A stretch of 64,000 nt of DNA from Stomorhina lunata. Lineage: Eukaryota > Arthropoda > Insecta > Diptera > Rhiniidae. The DNA lies in assembly GCA_933228675.1 (NCBI GenBank), contig OW121743.1, positions 108,371,468 through 108,435,467 of the forward strand, in the 5' to 3' direction. The number at the start of each line of letters is the position of its first letter. The stretch's first letter is position 1. Under the pieces are notes generated by a model. The model searched no databases and had not been told where the DNA came from. It saw nothing but the letters and a program-made list of their open reading frames with translations. This document shows positions 13,301-26,225 of the stretch, piece by piece. A program made the translations under genes and the position numbers.

Positions 13301-14160
13301 TATTATAAAATTTTATAAAAATTAAATATTTTTGAAGAAAATTTTCTATATTAAAATTTTTAATAGAAAATTTTAGATATTAAAATTTTTTTTTTTGAAA
13401 ATTTTTGATACAAAGATTTTTTATAAAATATTTTGGATACTAAAATTTTTGATATTGAAATTTTTTATATTCAAATTTTTCATAAAAATTTTTGATATTC
13501 AAATTTTTCATTGAAATTTTTTATAGAAAATTTTCGATACTAAAATTTTTTTATAGAAAATTTTCGGTATTAAATTTTTTTATAGAAATTTTTAATATTA
13601 AAGTTTTTTACAGAAAATTTTTAATATTAAATTAAATATTAAAAGTTTTTATAAAAATTTTCGATATTAAAATTTTTTATAGAAAATGTTTGATGTTTAT
13701 ATTTTTAATAGAAAAGGTTTGATATTAAATTTTTTTTATAGAAAGTTTTCGATAATAAAACATTATATAAAAAATTTTCTATAATTAAATTTTTATAGAA
13801 AATTTTTAATACTAAAATTTTTATAGAAAATTTTAGATATTAAATTTGTTAAAGAAAATTTTCGATATTAAAATTTTTTATAGAAAATTTTCGATATTAA
13901 AATTTTTATAGAAAATTTTTTATAGAAAATTTTCAATATTCAAATTTTTATAGAAAATTTTTTATATTAAAATTTTTATAGAAAATTTTCGATATTAAAA
14001 TTTTTTATAGAAAATTTTCGATATTAAATTTGTTTTTAGAAAATTTTCGATAATAAAATTTTTTACAGAAAAAAAAAAATTTTAAAAAAAACTTCGATAT
14101 TAAAATTTTTTATAGAAAATATTCGATTGTATGATTATTTTTTAATAATTTTTTCATAAA
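10340..14160. repeat. 3.8-kb 29-bp minisatellite, 'TTTTCGATATTAAAATTTTT' type
   Basis: Some 130 diverged head-to-tail copies of a unit TATAGAAAATTTTCGATATT plus AAAATTTTT. It contains a higher-order duplication: the block starting ATAGAAGATTTTTTATATTA at 11521 recurs at 12091 (offset 570) and stays alignable for several hundred bases. It has no coding capacity. Confidence 0.95.
11521..12480. repeat. Higher-order 570-bp duplication inside the 29-bp array
   Basis: A distinctive series of variant units at 11521-11900 is repeated in the same order at 12091-12470. The series includes ATAGAAGATT, GGTAGATAATTTCGATATT and CTACAAGGATTTTTTAATAT. This shows block amplification and not only single-unit slippage. 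Confidence 0.8.
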
Positions 14161-15340
14161 TTTTTGCATAGGAGATTTTATATGGGCTATTCGTTGTTGG
14201 TCACATTAAGCTAATCACAACAAATTCTTACAAATTGTACAACAAAATAACCGCAAAAGAAAACAGAAAAAAATGGCCTCAAGATCTCTTCCTCAGCTAA
14301 TAAATGGAGGATGAACTGCGTATAAATGGATAATTGATGTGTGTGTAACATAGTACATCAATACTTTGGCGTTCAACGCAAAATAACAGAACAGATTCCC
14401 TGAAAAAGACTACAAAGCGAAAAAAGAAAACCAAAGACGAAGATAGTACAGCTGAATGATGAAGATGGCGGTGGTTAATAGTGATGAAGATGAGATGATG
14501 CTGGTGATGTAGCGTAAAAGTAGCATTATCAGTAGTAAAGTAAAGTAAAACCTTTGAATGCAGTTTCTTCAATTATTTATTTATTTGCACTCAGACTCTG
14601 TTCGTACTCCTGCTCCACATATCCAACATGCCCCAAAAAATGAATATTGCATACACTTTGCTCTGATGCATGTTGTGCTGTAATGCATGCGTTGCACATA
14701 CATTTTTTGTGCGTTTTATAGAACGAGTACATCATGTTTCATTTTGACGAAAATTATGCAAATCACGCTCGGTACAATGAATTATTTATGAAACGTATGA
14801 AAGCACATCATAAATTTTCTTGTTTCAATCACCGACAACAAGACGAGACAGAACAGACACAGGAGCTATCCAACGAAAGGTTGTACCCTTTCGTACTCTT
14901 AATTTGTGTAATTTTGTTTAAATATTTTTTATAGTAGTTGTGTTTTTTCAGATATATTTACATATATTTTTTACCAATACATTGTTTCGTTAATTTATGT
15001 TCTATATATCACTTCAGATTTTTTCCCCGTTGTCTTTGCTCTGTTTTAGAGCGAAGAAAAATGACAAAAATTTGCTTAAGGGCATTTGTTTTTTAAAAAA
15101 TGTTTTTACACAAATTTATGTGTTTTTGTACATTTTAAAGCGTTGATTAAATTTCATTTTTTTTTTGTGGAATTTTTTTGAACGAACGGGGTAAAAAAAC
15201 AAAAAAGTACTTAAATTTCATTATTTGAAATGGCTGCTATGTTTCTGTATTTTGAGTGTTTCAAAAATTTAGTTTATAAATCGACGGTCTTTAATACAAG
15301 CATTTTACTAAAAAAGTTTTAAAAAATAATTTTGTAACAT
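14161..15340. other. Noncoding region of more balanced composition
   Basis: This is a break between two big minisatellites with higher GC and no repeat structure. ORFs of 91 codons (minus) and 66 codons (plus) show no recognisable domain. It may be single-copy DNA. I see no exon signal strong enough to call. Confidence 0.5.
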
Positions 15341-18300
15341 AAAAAATTTACGATATCAAATTTTTGTAAAGAAACTTTCGATACATAAATTTTTTATAGA
15401 AAATTTGTGGTATTAAATTTTTTAATGGAAAATTTTCAGTATTCAATTTTTTATGGAATATTTTCGGTATTAAAGTCTTTTTATAGAAAATTTTCGGTAT
15501 GTATTAACATTTTTTATACATATTATTGGTATTAAAATCTTTTGTAGAAAATTTTGGATATACATTTTTTTTTACCGAAAATTTTCGTTATTTAAATTTT
15601 TTATTGAAAATTTTCGACATTAAAATATTTTGTAGAAAATTTTCGATACTATAATTTTTTATAGAAAATTTCGATATTAAAATTTTTTATATAAAATTTT
15701 CGATATTAAAATATTTTGCAGGAAAATTTCGGTATTCAAATTTTTTATAAAAAATTTTTGGTACTAAGTTTTTCTTAGAAAATTTTCGGTATTATATTTT
15801 TTTTAGAAAATTTTCGGTATTCAAATTTTTTATAGGAAATTTTCAGTATTATATTTTTTTTTAAATTTTTGGTATATAAGTTTTTATAGAAAATTTCGAT
15901 ATTAAAATTTTTTATATAAAATTTTCAATATTAAAATTTATTATAGAAAATTTTCGATATTTAAATTTTTTATAGAAAATTTTTGGTATTAAATTTTTTA
16001 ATGGAAAATTTTCGGTATTAAATTTTTTATGGAATATTTTCGGTATTAAAATCTTTTTATAGAAAATTTTCGGTATGTATTAACATTTTTTATACACATT
16101 TTTGGTATTAAAATCTTTTGCAGAAAATTTTGGATATAAATTTTTTTTACCGAAAATTTTCGTTATTTAAATTTTTTATTGAAAATTTTCGACATTAAAA
16201 TATTTTGTAGAAAATTTTCGACACTATAATTTTTAATAGAAAATTTCGATATTAAAATTTTTTATATAAAATTTTCGATATTAAAATATTTTGCAGGAAA
16301 ATTTCGGTATTCAAATTTTTTATAAAAAATTTTTGGTACTAAGTTTTTCTTAGAAAATTTTCGGTATTATATTTTTTTTAGAAAATTTTCGGTATTAAAA
16401 TTTTTTATAGGAAATTTTCAGTATTATATATTTTTTTTTTTAATTTTTGGTATTTAATTTTTTATAGAAAATTTCGATATTAAAATTTTTTATATAAAAT
16501 TTTCGATATTAAAATTTCTTGCAGGAAAATTTCGGTATTAAAATTTTTTATAAAAAATTGTTGGTACTAAATTTTTTCTTAGAAAATTTTCGGTATTATA
16601 CTTTTTTTTAGAAAATTTTCGGTATTAACATTTTTTATAGGAAATTTTAAGTATTAATTTTTTTTTTAATTATTGGTATTTAAATTTGTTAAGGAAAATT
16701 TCCGGTATTAAAATTTTTTACATAGAATTTTTGGTATTCAAATTTTTTATAGAAAATTTTCGATATTACAATTTTTTGTAGAAAATGTTCGGTATTCAAA
16801 TTTTTTATAAAAAATATTCTTTTTTAGAAATATTTCGGTATTAACATTTGTTATAGAAATTTTTTTGTAGAAAATTTTCGATATTTAAATTTGTTTATAA
16901 AAATTTTTGATATTAAATTTTTTTATCGAAAATTTTCGTTATTGACATTTTTTATTGAAAATTTTCGATATTAAAATATTTTGTAAAAAATTTTCGATAT
17001 TAAAATTTTTTATAAGAAATTACGATATTAAAACTTTTCATAGAAAATTTTAGATATTAAAATTTTTTTAGGAAAATTTCTGTATTAAAATTTTTTATAA
17101 AAAATTTTTGGTTGTAAGAAAATTTAAAAAAAAAAAATTTTCGTATTAAAATTTGCTATAGAAAATCTCTGGTATTAAAATTTATATAGAAAAAATTAAA
17201 ATTTAATTAAAAACTTTTATATAAAATTTCGGGATTAAAATTTTTTATAAAAAGTTTTGGGTAAATAAATTTTTTAGAGAAATTTTATGGTATTAAAATT
17301 AGCTATATAAAATTTTCGACATTAAAATTTTTTATATAAAATTTTTGGTATTCAAATTTTTTATAGAAAATTTTCGATATTAAAATCTTTTGTGGAAAAT
17401 TTTCTCTATTAAAATTGAAAAAAAAAAATTTCGGTTCTAAGTTCTTTTATAGAAAATTTTCGGTATTAACATTTTTTATAGATAATTTTTGGTAGAAAAT
17501 TTTTGATATTAAAATGTTTTTATAAAAAATTTTTGACATTAAATTTTTTTATAGAATATATTTGTTTTTGAAATTTTTTATATAAAATTTTCGACATTAA
17601 AATGTTTTGTAGAAAATTTTTAATATTAATTTTTTTTTATAGAAAATTTTATAAGAAATTATAGAAAAAAATCGGTATTAAAATTTTTTGTGGAAAATTT
17701 TCGGTATTAAATTTTTTTATACAAAATTTTCGGTGCTAAGTTTTTTTTTTTGGAAATTTTTGGTATTACAATTTTTTTTAGAAAATTTTAGGTATTAAAA
17801 TTTGCTAGAGAAAATTTCAAAACTAATTAAAATTTAACTACAATTAATTAAAATTTAATTAAAATTTTTCATATATAATTTTTCGTATTCAATTTTTTAT
17901 AGGAAATTTTTGGTATTAAAATTTTTTTTAGAAAATTTTCGGTATTAAAATTTTTGATAGGAAATTTTTTGTATTAAAACTTTTTTAGAAATTTTTCGGA
18001 TTTCAAAATTTTTAATAGGAAATTTTTGGTATTAAAACTTTTTTTTAGAAAATTTTCGGTATTAAAATTTGCATAGAAAATATCCGGCATTAAAATTTTT
18101 GGTATTAAAATTTTTTTTAGAAAATTTTCGGTATTAAAATTTTTAATAGGAATTTTTTTGTATTAAAACTTTTTTAGAAAATTTTCGGATTTCAAAATTT
18201 TTAATAGGAAATTTTTGGTATTAAAACTTTTTTTAGAAAATTTTCGGTATTAAAATTTGCATAGAAAATATCCGGCATTAAAATTTTTTATACAAAATTT

Positions 18301-18990
18301 TTGGTATTCAAATTTTTTATAGGAAATTTTCGGTATTAAAATTATTTTTAGAAAATTTTCGGTATTAAAAGTTGCTATAGAAAATTTTCGGTATTAAAAT
18401 TTTCTATAGGAAATTTCCGGCATTTAAATTTTTTATAAAAAATTTTTGGTATTAAAATTTTTTTTAGAAAATTTTCGGTATTAAAATTTTTAATAGGAAT
18501 TTTTTTGTATTAAAACTTTTTTAGAAAATTTTCGGATTTCAAAATTTTTAATAGGAAATTTTTGGTATTAAAACTTTTTTTAGAAAATTTTCGGTATTAA
18601 AATTTGCATAGAAAATATCCGGCATTAAAATTTTTTATACAAAATTTTTGGTATTCAAATTTTTTATAGGAAATTTTCGGTATTAAAATTATTTTTAGAA
18701 AATTTTTGGTATTAAAAGTTGCTATAGAAAATTTTCGGTATTAAAATTTTCTATAGGAAATTTCCGGCATTTAAATTTTTTATAAAAAATTTTTGGTATT
18801 AAAATTTTTTATAGAAAATTTTCGGTATTTCAATTTTTTATAGCTAATTTTTATATTAAAATTATTTATAAAAATGTTTTAATATTAAATTTTGTTTATA
18901 GAAAATTTTCGATATTAAATTTTTGATAGAAAATTTTCGGCATTAAGTCTTGTAAAGAACATTTTCGATTTTCTGTATTTAATTTTTCGT
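15341..18990. repeat. 3.6-kb 29-bp minisatellite, 'TTTTCGGTATTAAAATTTTT' type
   Basis: The unit is closely related to the 10340-14160 array, with GATATT changed to GGTATT. Higher-order structure is present. The variant TTTTCGGTATGTATTAACAT recurs at an offset of 576 (15501 and 16077). A block with 'TTTTAATAGGAATTTTTTTG' recurs at an offset of 347 (18144 and 18491), and a weaker relative lies near 17950. Confidence 0.95.
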
Positions 18991-20504
18991 TAAAACAATA
19001 GGTAAATTTCCCTGAGTGTAGTATATTGAAATCTTTAACATAAACTCAATATCCACCGATCAGTCAAATATCATCGATTTTTTAAATCATTAACAGTTGT
19101 TTTTATTGAAAAATGTTTACTGATGACGACAGGATTATCTCAGTTGCGTTCTATCATTTTGTAAACTTCTGCTCATCTCTTCAAGTTCAACCATAAAATA
19201 AAGATATTTTTGGTCATAACTGAGCACAGCGGTATGTTGATTTGATTTCATTAAATTCGATAATCATCTGTGTATGTACTCAAGCGTAGTATTTATTTAA
19301 CGTTTACAAACTCAAGATTTTTTGAGTATTTATTTGAAATATTATTTCCACTGTTTGCTCAGCAATCAACTCCTGCAGCTAAAAATATTACCAACAAGAT
19401 AATCATTATTAGAAACATCAACTACGACGTTACTTCCTTTGCTGCAGTGTCACCAACCTTTTTTCTTATCTCTGTTCTCTAATTAATAAAACTATTCCTT
19501 CTTGAAAGTTGGCTAAAAGATTTCCTCTTCGTGCTCCGTTTGCAAATACGAACGTTACAATATTTGCCTTAAACTTACGCTCACAGTCGGAGTGCGTATA
19601 GAAGCGGGTAAATTAAAACTGGCAGCATAATTTGATCATTAAGCAAAACAAAAATTTTACAGTCTTATATCATTTGTCTCTGCTAAGTAAGTATCTGATA
19701 TCTGCTGAGCTTAACACTCTTGTAGATTAGGCTACCGTTGTGACAACACACTCGTCGTTGTCTTTCTTCCCCACATATATATATATTTTTTTTAAATTCA
19801 GAGTCATTTAACCAGGAAAGCAAATATCCAACCATTCAACAAGCTATAAAAACGCATACTGCATTCCAAGTGTATCTTAGCTTGCCACTACCACCACCAT
19901 CATCCTCATCATGTTACCGTTTGCTAGCAATTTATCCAAATCACATAAAACAACCAGTCTTTTTCCATACTTCTTCATCGTTTTACTTACTACCAAGATA
20001 CTCAAACGTTCATCTATTTTACTATTTATTTCTCAAGCCAACGTAACCAAACTAAAGCAGTTACCACTCTGCCGGGCTATATGATATGGCACAGCTACAA
20101 ACGACAGTCACAGTAAGTTGACTTTTTATCAGTGGCGATATCAGAAAATGCAAGTCGGCGACAAGAACGGCTAAATGCGCGCTTGTCGATGATTAATGGA
20201 CTCATGCCACGATGACAAATGGAATCACTAAGAATCCAACATATTTATCAAGACGCCAACTAAAACACAGTCACACACTCACTCTCAAATCCGTTTGCTC
20301 ATTCATTCATGCTCGTAGTTAACTGACTGACTGAATGCATGGAGTACCTAGAGATAGGCAAAAGTGACGGAGATTGGAAAAAAGGTAGAGTAAGAAATCT
20401 ATGGGGTAAATAGAGTGTTTGTTTGCTAGGCAAATATTACGAACAGGGACGTAAAATATCTTGGTTAAGGAAATTGATGTTTTTGCAAACTTCGATAACA
20501 AAAG
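18991..20504. other. Noncoding, probably single-copy region
   Basis: Mixed-composition DNA without repeats. The ORFs of 60-70 codons have no support. This is one of the few places in the window where conserved host noncoding sequence might sit, but I see no specific motif. Confidence 0.5.
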
Positions 20505-21335
20505 AAATTTTGAACAAAATTTTGATCAAAATTTTCAAATAGTGATACTTTGATCAAAATTTTCATATAGTGAAATTTTGATCAAAATTTTCATATAGTG
20601 AAATTTTAATCAAAATTTTCATATAGTAAAATTTTGATCAAAATTTTACTATAAAGTAAAATGTTCATATAGCGAAATTTTGGTGAAAATTTTTATATAG
20701 TGATACTTTGATCAAAATTTTCATATAGTGAAATTTTGATAAAAATTTTCATATAGTGATACTTTGATCAAAATTTTCATATAGTGAAACTTTGATCAAA
20801 ATTTTCATATAGTAAATTTTCATAAAGTAAAATATTCATATAGCGAAATTTTGAGCAAAATTTTCATATAGTGATACTTTGATCAAAATTTTCATATAGA
20901 GAAATTTTGATAAAAATTTCCATATAGTGAAATTTTAATCAAAATTTTCATATCGCCAAATTTTGATCAAAATTTTCATATAGTAAAATTTTGATCAAAA
21001 TTCTCATATAGTAAAATTTTGAACAAAAGTTTCATATAGTAAAATTTTTATTAAAATTTTCATATCGAAAAATTTTGATCAAAATTTTCATATAGTAAAA
21101 TTTTAATCAAAATTTTCATATAGTAAACTTTTGATCAAAATTTTCATATGGTAAAATTTTGATCAAAATTTTCATATAGTAAAATTTTGATCAAAATTTT
21201 CATATAGTAAAATTTTGATCAAAATTTTCATATAGTAAAATTTTGATCAAAATTTTCATATAGTAAAATTTTGATCAAAATTTTCATATAGTAAAATTTT
21301 GGTAAAAATTTTCAAAATTTTTATATGTAGTAAAA
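20505..21335. repeat. 28-bp minisatellite, 'AAAATTTTGATCAAAATTTT' type
   Basis: About 29 copies of AAAATTTTGATCAAAATTTT plus CATATAGT. The core is a perfect palindrome (AAAATTTTGATCAAAATTTT), so every unit can fold back on itself. Copies near 21140-21300 are virtually identical, whereas the left part is more diverged. Confidence 0.95.
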
Positions 21336-23798
21336 TCTTACTTCCATCCCTGTCCGATTAAACTGAAGTATTTTACAAAGATTGTGTATATTTCTTCTTT
21401 GGCTTATGGTTGAGGATGAGCTGGATTAGTTTCATTATTTTTTTTCTAAGTAAGTATGTGCAAATGCATGGTAATTTTAGAATAGAGTATTTGTCTACTT
21501 TGTACTCGTATGATAGAATTGGAGTATATAAATTATATGATTTAGGTAAGATTTTGGCAGAATGGCGAAGAGTGTGTGGTTGTCGTCGTCTTGATGGTGG
21601 TTGATTGAATGAATGAATGACTGAATGTGTGAATGAAGGCAAATGAAAATAAATACTTATAATGATGATTGCATGAAAAAGTAAATATTTAACTACTGAT
21701 TAAGAAGGGGAAGGTATCCGAAAAAAGCTATGATGGTTTAAGAATATTTTGTTGTAAAGTATTTAAAATATTGAAATGAAAATTATGTATTTAAAGTTTT
21801 TTAATTTATAAGTTCAAAATTTGTTCAAAATTCAAGTTTTCGTTTTCTATTTACGTAATACTCCTACTTAAAATATTTCTGAATTACAAAAGGTTTAACG
21901 AAATCATTGAAATTTCCAGCAAAAATTCATTGTATGAGAATTACAAATTTTTGTATACAAAAAACCTTTTAATGACTATTATAATTTAACGCATCATTAA
22001 GTTTTCAACACTTTTTCATTAAAAGCTTTTACTTAAAGAATGTCTCATTCCGGGGTTATTTCCCTTCTAAGTGAGAAACGTCAAATGTAAGTCAATCCCA
22101 AAAAAGAAACGGCCTTTACGATGGTCATACATTTCAACCTAATACTCGTAGTATAACATTTACATTACTTTGATATCAAATTGAAAATCTTAAGTCATTG
22201 AAAATATGCGGATTTACGATTCTATTTTTTTTTCTTTGGTCTCTTGCCTCCTTTAGCCCCAGTCTTTATATGATTTGTATAAGAAATGAATGAATGAAGA
22301 AAAAAACTGCAGAAGCCTAAAGATTCATTAATTTGTGTAAAAAGGGAAGTTAATGCCCTTATGTTGTAGTGGAATTAAGATAAAACTGGCTGAACGTACA
22401 AATTACAATAACAATGACATAAAGAAGACAAAAAAAAAAATCGTAAAAGAATTAAAGAAAACTTTGTTCCAACTTACTTAAAACAATCCCTTGAAAAATG
22501 GCTAAAACTTAAGCTCTTTCTGTTTTTTTTACTTCTATTTCCCATCTAAAACGTTTTGTCGAGTCTCGGGTAGTTTCAGTTGTTGTCTTGTTGTCACAGT
22601 TGTCGTTTGTCTATGAAATAGGAAAAAATTCCGAAATAAAAATCCTGTAGAGATTAAAATTCAGATTAATTGCATTGGGAAACGAAAATGTTCAAGTTTA
22701 TGTTTTTTTTTTTTCTTATTTTTGTTGTTGTTTTCGTTTTTATGAAAGCTTTTTCTTCTGCTTTCTTTCGTTAAGTCTTAGTTTATTTTCTTTTTTGGCA
22801 TTTAAAATCCTCGGTGAAAACTGGGAAAAAGAAAAGAAAGAATAGAAATTGGAGTTTTAGGAATTTGAAGGAATTAAATCGAGGCAATGTTGGGCTAAGA
22901 TCTGCTTGGTCTTATTTTTAAATGCAGAATGAGCCATCGTGTGCTTTTTTAGAATATAATACTAATTATCCATCATATAATAACTTCTGTAACATATGGG
23001 ATGAATAGTACCAGGCCTAATACATAGATAGCTCTAGTTTTATTGCATTTACCTCTCCTTCAGTACCTTCAAAATACAAAAAGAAAATCCGAAATATCAA
23101 ATTTTCAATATAATTTTTTTAGGTTGTCCTAGTACGTTTATCATATCTTGGTTAATTTTATAGAAAATTTCATTTCCATTAGATATGGAACAAAATAAAA
23201 ACATATCCATAAAAAACCGAAAATGGCAAAAACTTACCATCGTTTATTATTTAAAAAAATTAAGAAAAGATCCCAATTTTCAGGATACTTTCATTAGACA
23301 TGAAATTTGTTTGCTACGATCTTAAAACCTAGTAAAATAAAACAAATCGTTCAAAATTTTAAGGGAACTCCGAAACAATTTTCTTCCTTGATTATAGTTT
23401 TATGATTCTCAAAGCAACAATTTGGATTTGTCATTATGACCAATACTATTTCAACAGTATTGGTCAATTATTTCGAATAACTCCCATAGATCTTACTTTC
23501 TGGAATTAAGATTTCCCAAATTAGCGCAAGTTTGCACTTCTTAGCGTAATTGCCACGCAAATTTAAAAAATGTTAAAAGAATCGATTAAATCATTCACGT
23601 TTTTTTCATATTTCGTCTTCTTCTTAATTTATTTTAATATTTTAACCCAAGTCGTTGTTCTACGAAATACCACATTTGGGAGATGAATCCGTTGCCCTAT
23701 AAATTTTAATTTCGTCACTTCTAATACTACCTAATGGCTGCCAAAATGAAAGCACGTTTTCGCCACTTTTTATTTTTCTAGCATATTTTTCGGCCGCC
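21336..23798. other. Noncoding region
   Basis: No gene or structured repeat is recognised in these 2.5 kb. ORFs of 89 and 64 codons overlap on opposite strands and look fortuitous. Confidence 0.5.
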
Positions 23799-24840
23799 CC
23801 AAGTAATTAAAGTGCTATAGTCGGTCGAGCCCGACTAAACGATACCCTTCACCACTAAGGTCAAAGATGGTCTTCTTCCCGTATAAACACAAATATTTGC
23901 TAAATTTTGCCTTCATACAAACATTTTCTCAAAACTTATATATCTAAGCTGTTTCCGTCATTTTTTACATTATGTATGCAAAAAATAAACTCAAAATTCT
24001 TATTATCATCAGATTCACCAGCGTTTAACTGATTTTTGTCTCATTTAGTGCATTTTAACAGAAGAAATTGTATGGAAGCTATGGTCAAATGTGGACCGAT
24101 TTCAAAGAAACTTGGTACAGTAATTTTGGTTTATATAAGCAATATATGTTTTAAATTTTATGAAAAATATTGATTTTTGTGGCCAAAATATCAATTCCGG
24201 AAAGAGGGACCTATGTTAGGTACCATAAATAATGGACCGATTTTGACTTTAAAACTGCAACCTGTAGTTTCATAACATGTTTTATGTGGGGGTCCAGTAG
24301 AGCGGTTCGCCTTCCATACAATAAAAAAAGATGTGTCAGTCACCCCCTAGGATCAAAGATAATGTTAAAACAATTCAAATTTTTTTTTTATTTTTTTACC
24401 ACGCCTACAAATACCGCCCTTTTTGTATTTTGTTAGCTGTGTTCGCGTCTCTGTAAGGGCTACATTTCTTTCTTTGATAGTTTTTACACAGCCGTGAACA
24501 TCGATATATAAAGTATTCTGATCGGACTGAAGATAGCGACACAGTTAATTAAAAGGCGGTGGTAAAAAAATAAAAAAAAATTTTAGAATTATTTTTACAT
24601 AATCTTTAATCCTAGGGGGTGACTGATTCCTCATTTTTTTCCCAACCACTCTAGGGTCCAGCTAGCCAACCGTCCAGCCAGACAGACGAACGGACTGACA
24701 TCGCTAAATCTACTCAGAAAGTGATTCCAAGTCTATTGTTATACTAAAAGGTAGGTCTAAGATAAGTACTTCTTTGCGTTACATACATCAGCACAAACTT
24801 ATAATACCCTTTCCACCTATGGTGGTGAAGGGTATAAAAA
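23799..24840 (+). mobile_element. Dispersed repeat FR1, copy 1 (interrupted)
   Basis: It begins AAGTAATTAAAGTGCTATAG, continues with TCGGTCGAGCCCGAC and TACCCTTCACCAC, and ends GTGGTGAAGGGTATAAAAA. The same ends and interior occur at 31793-32305 and, inverted, at 42159-42930. TACCCTTCACCAC near the start and GTGGTGAAGGGTA at the end are inverted repeats. There is no open reading frame. From memory this family type is frequent in schizophoran flies; its class (Helitron-like or other) is unresolved. It is interrupted by the MITE at 24298-24653. Confidence 0.8.
24298..24653. mobile_element. hAT-type MITE nested in FR1
   Basis: The 356-base segment has long imperfect terminal inverted repeats. 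The left end reads TAGAGCGGTTCGCC and then TCAGTCACCCCCTAGGAT; the right end, reverse-complemented, reads TAGAGTGGTTGGG and then TCAGTCACCCCCTAGGAT. It is flanked by perfect 8-bp duplications GGGTCCAG at 24290-24297 and 24654-24661. Uninterrupted FR1 copies carry GGGTCCAG only once, as at 32132-32139. Eight-base duplications and TAGAG-type ends fit the hAT superfamily. It has no coding capacity. Confidence 0.88.
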
Positions 24841-25250
24841 TGGAAAAGAATTGGAAGATCTTTCAGTATCGCATGGTTTGATGGGTACGTTTTTTTCAAG
24901 TAAGAAGGGAAAAAATCGTAAAGGTTTTATCTCCTAAAGTAAAAGGTATAGAAAAAAAAAAAGTAAACAGGTGTTTGCGACTTTTTTGAAAATATGCCCT
25001 ATAGGGGGTAAAAAAGGGTGAAAATAGTTATTTTGATACTATTTTTAACCCAATCTTATCTTTTGAACCAACGAATATATTTATTGATTGCACTACAACT
25101 GCAACCAATAAATGTGAAAAAAATATGGTAACATTTTAATAAAATGTACCAAATTCAATTATTACGAATTAAGTTCCAAATATGCATATGAACCTTTTTT
25201 GAAATAAGGGGATAACAAATTTGTAACATTTAAGGAAATAGGTATATCTA
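24841..25250. other. Noncoding spacer
   Basis: Nothing recognisable lies between FR1 and the tandem array that follows. Confidence 0.5.
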
Positions 25251-26225
25251 TGTACTATATCTTCTATATATGTATATCCAATTAAGTTGTTGCCCGTGGG
25301 CCAGCAAAGATTTCTTATTTGGTATGACTGATTTCTGATAGGTGGCGCCACTAAAAATTCTTCAAAATAAATGAAATAGTGAACTGTGCATTAGATCATG
25401 CTATGATCTTTAGCAAAACTGTTGCCCATGAGCCGACGAAGGTTTCTTAGTTGGTGCAAACAATTTCCGACAGGTGGCGCCCCTGATAATTACTCAAAAT
25501 ATATTTAAATGCTATGAACTTTGCGCATGAGCCGACAAAGATTTCAAAGTTGGTATGTCCAATTTCCAACAGGTGGCTCCACTGAAAATTACTCAAAATG
25601 AATTAAAACGTTAACTGTGCATTTGATTATGCTATGATCTTTAGCAAAGTTATTGCGCATAAGTTGACGAAGGTTTCTTAATTAGTATGACCAATTTCTG
25701 ATAGGTGGCGCCATAGAAAATTCATCGAAGTGAATTAAAATATAAACTGTATATTTGATTATGCTAAGATCTTTAGCAAAGTTGTTGCGTATAAGTCGAC
25801 GAAGGTTTCTTGGTTGGTATGACCAATTTCTGATATTCGGCGCCAAATAAAATTACTTAAAATAAATTAGTAATAAAGCCGCTACGTTTTAACTCCGGTT
25901 CCAAACGGAAAATGCATTAGTTTCAGAAGTTTTACATATCCTAATAAGTTTTACATATCAATTACCAGTGGCTAGAGATGAGATGAACCGCTATACCACG
26001 GCGGTTCACAATGAGTCTAAAAATAGAATCGAATGCAGCATATTGTCTGAGAGAAGTACCCCTTGTATATATGAATTACTAGTACTAGTACATTTGATTA
26101 TGCTATAAATATTAGCAAAGTTGTTGCCCATAGTTAGCTAAGTTGGTATGACAAATTTTTAAAATTATCCAAAACGAATTCAATTGTAAACTATGCATTT
26201 GATCATATGTGATTCAAAATTAATT
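25251..26225. repeat. ~131-bp tandem repeat, five to six copies
   Basis: Repeated landmarks are TTGTTGCCCATGAGCCGACG, TTTCTTAGTTGGTATGACC, GATAGGTGGCGCCAC and GCATTTGATTATGCTATGAT. They occur near 25287, 25421, 25521 (shortened), 25651, 25783 and 26121, with about 131 bases between most. The last copy is separated by about 200 unrelated bases. A 60-codon minus ORF over the first unit is incidental. Confidence 0.85.

Noticed and set aside
14297..14572. 91-codon minus-strand ORF in the mixed-composition region
   Set aside because: No recognisable domain, no splice or promoter context, and composition typical of chance ORFs.
3947..21335. CRISPR-like array (regular ~28-bp repeats)
   Set aside because: Repeats are head to tail without unique spacers, in eukaryotic AT-rich DNA; these are minisatellites.
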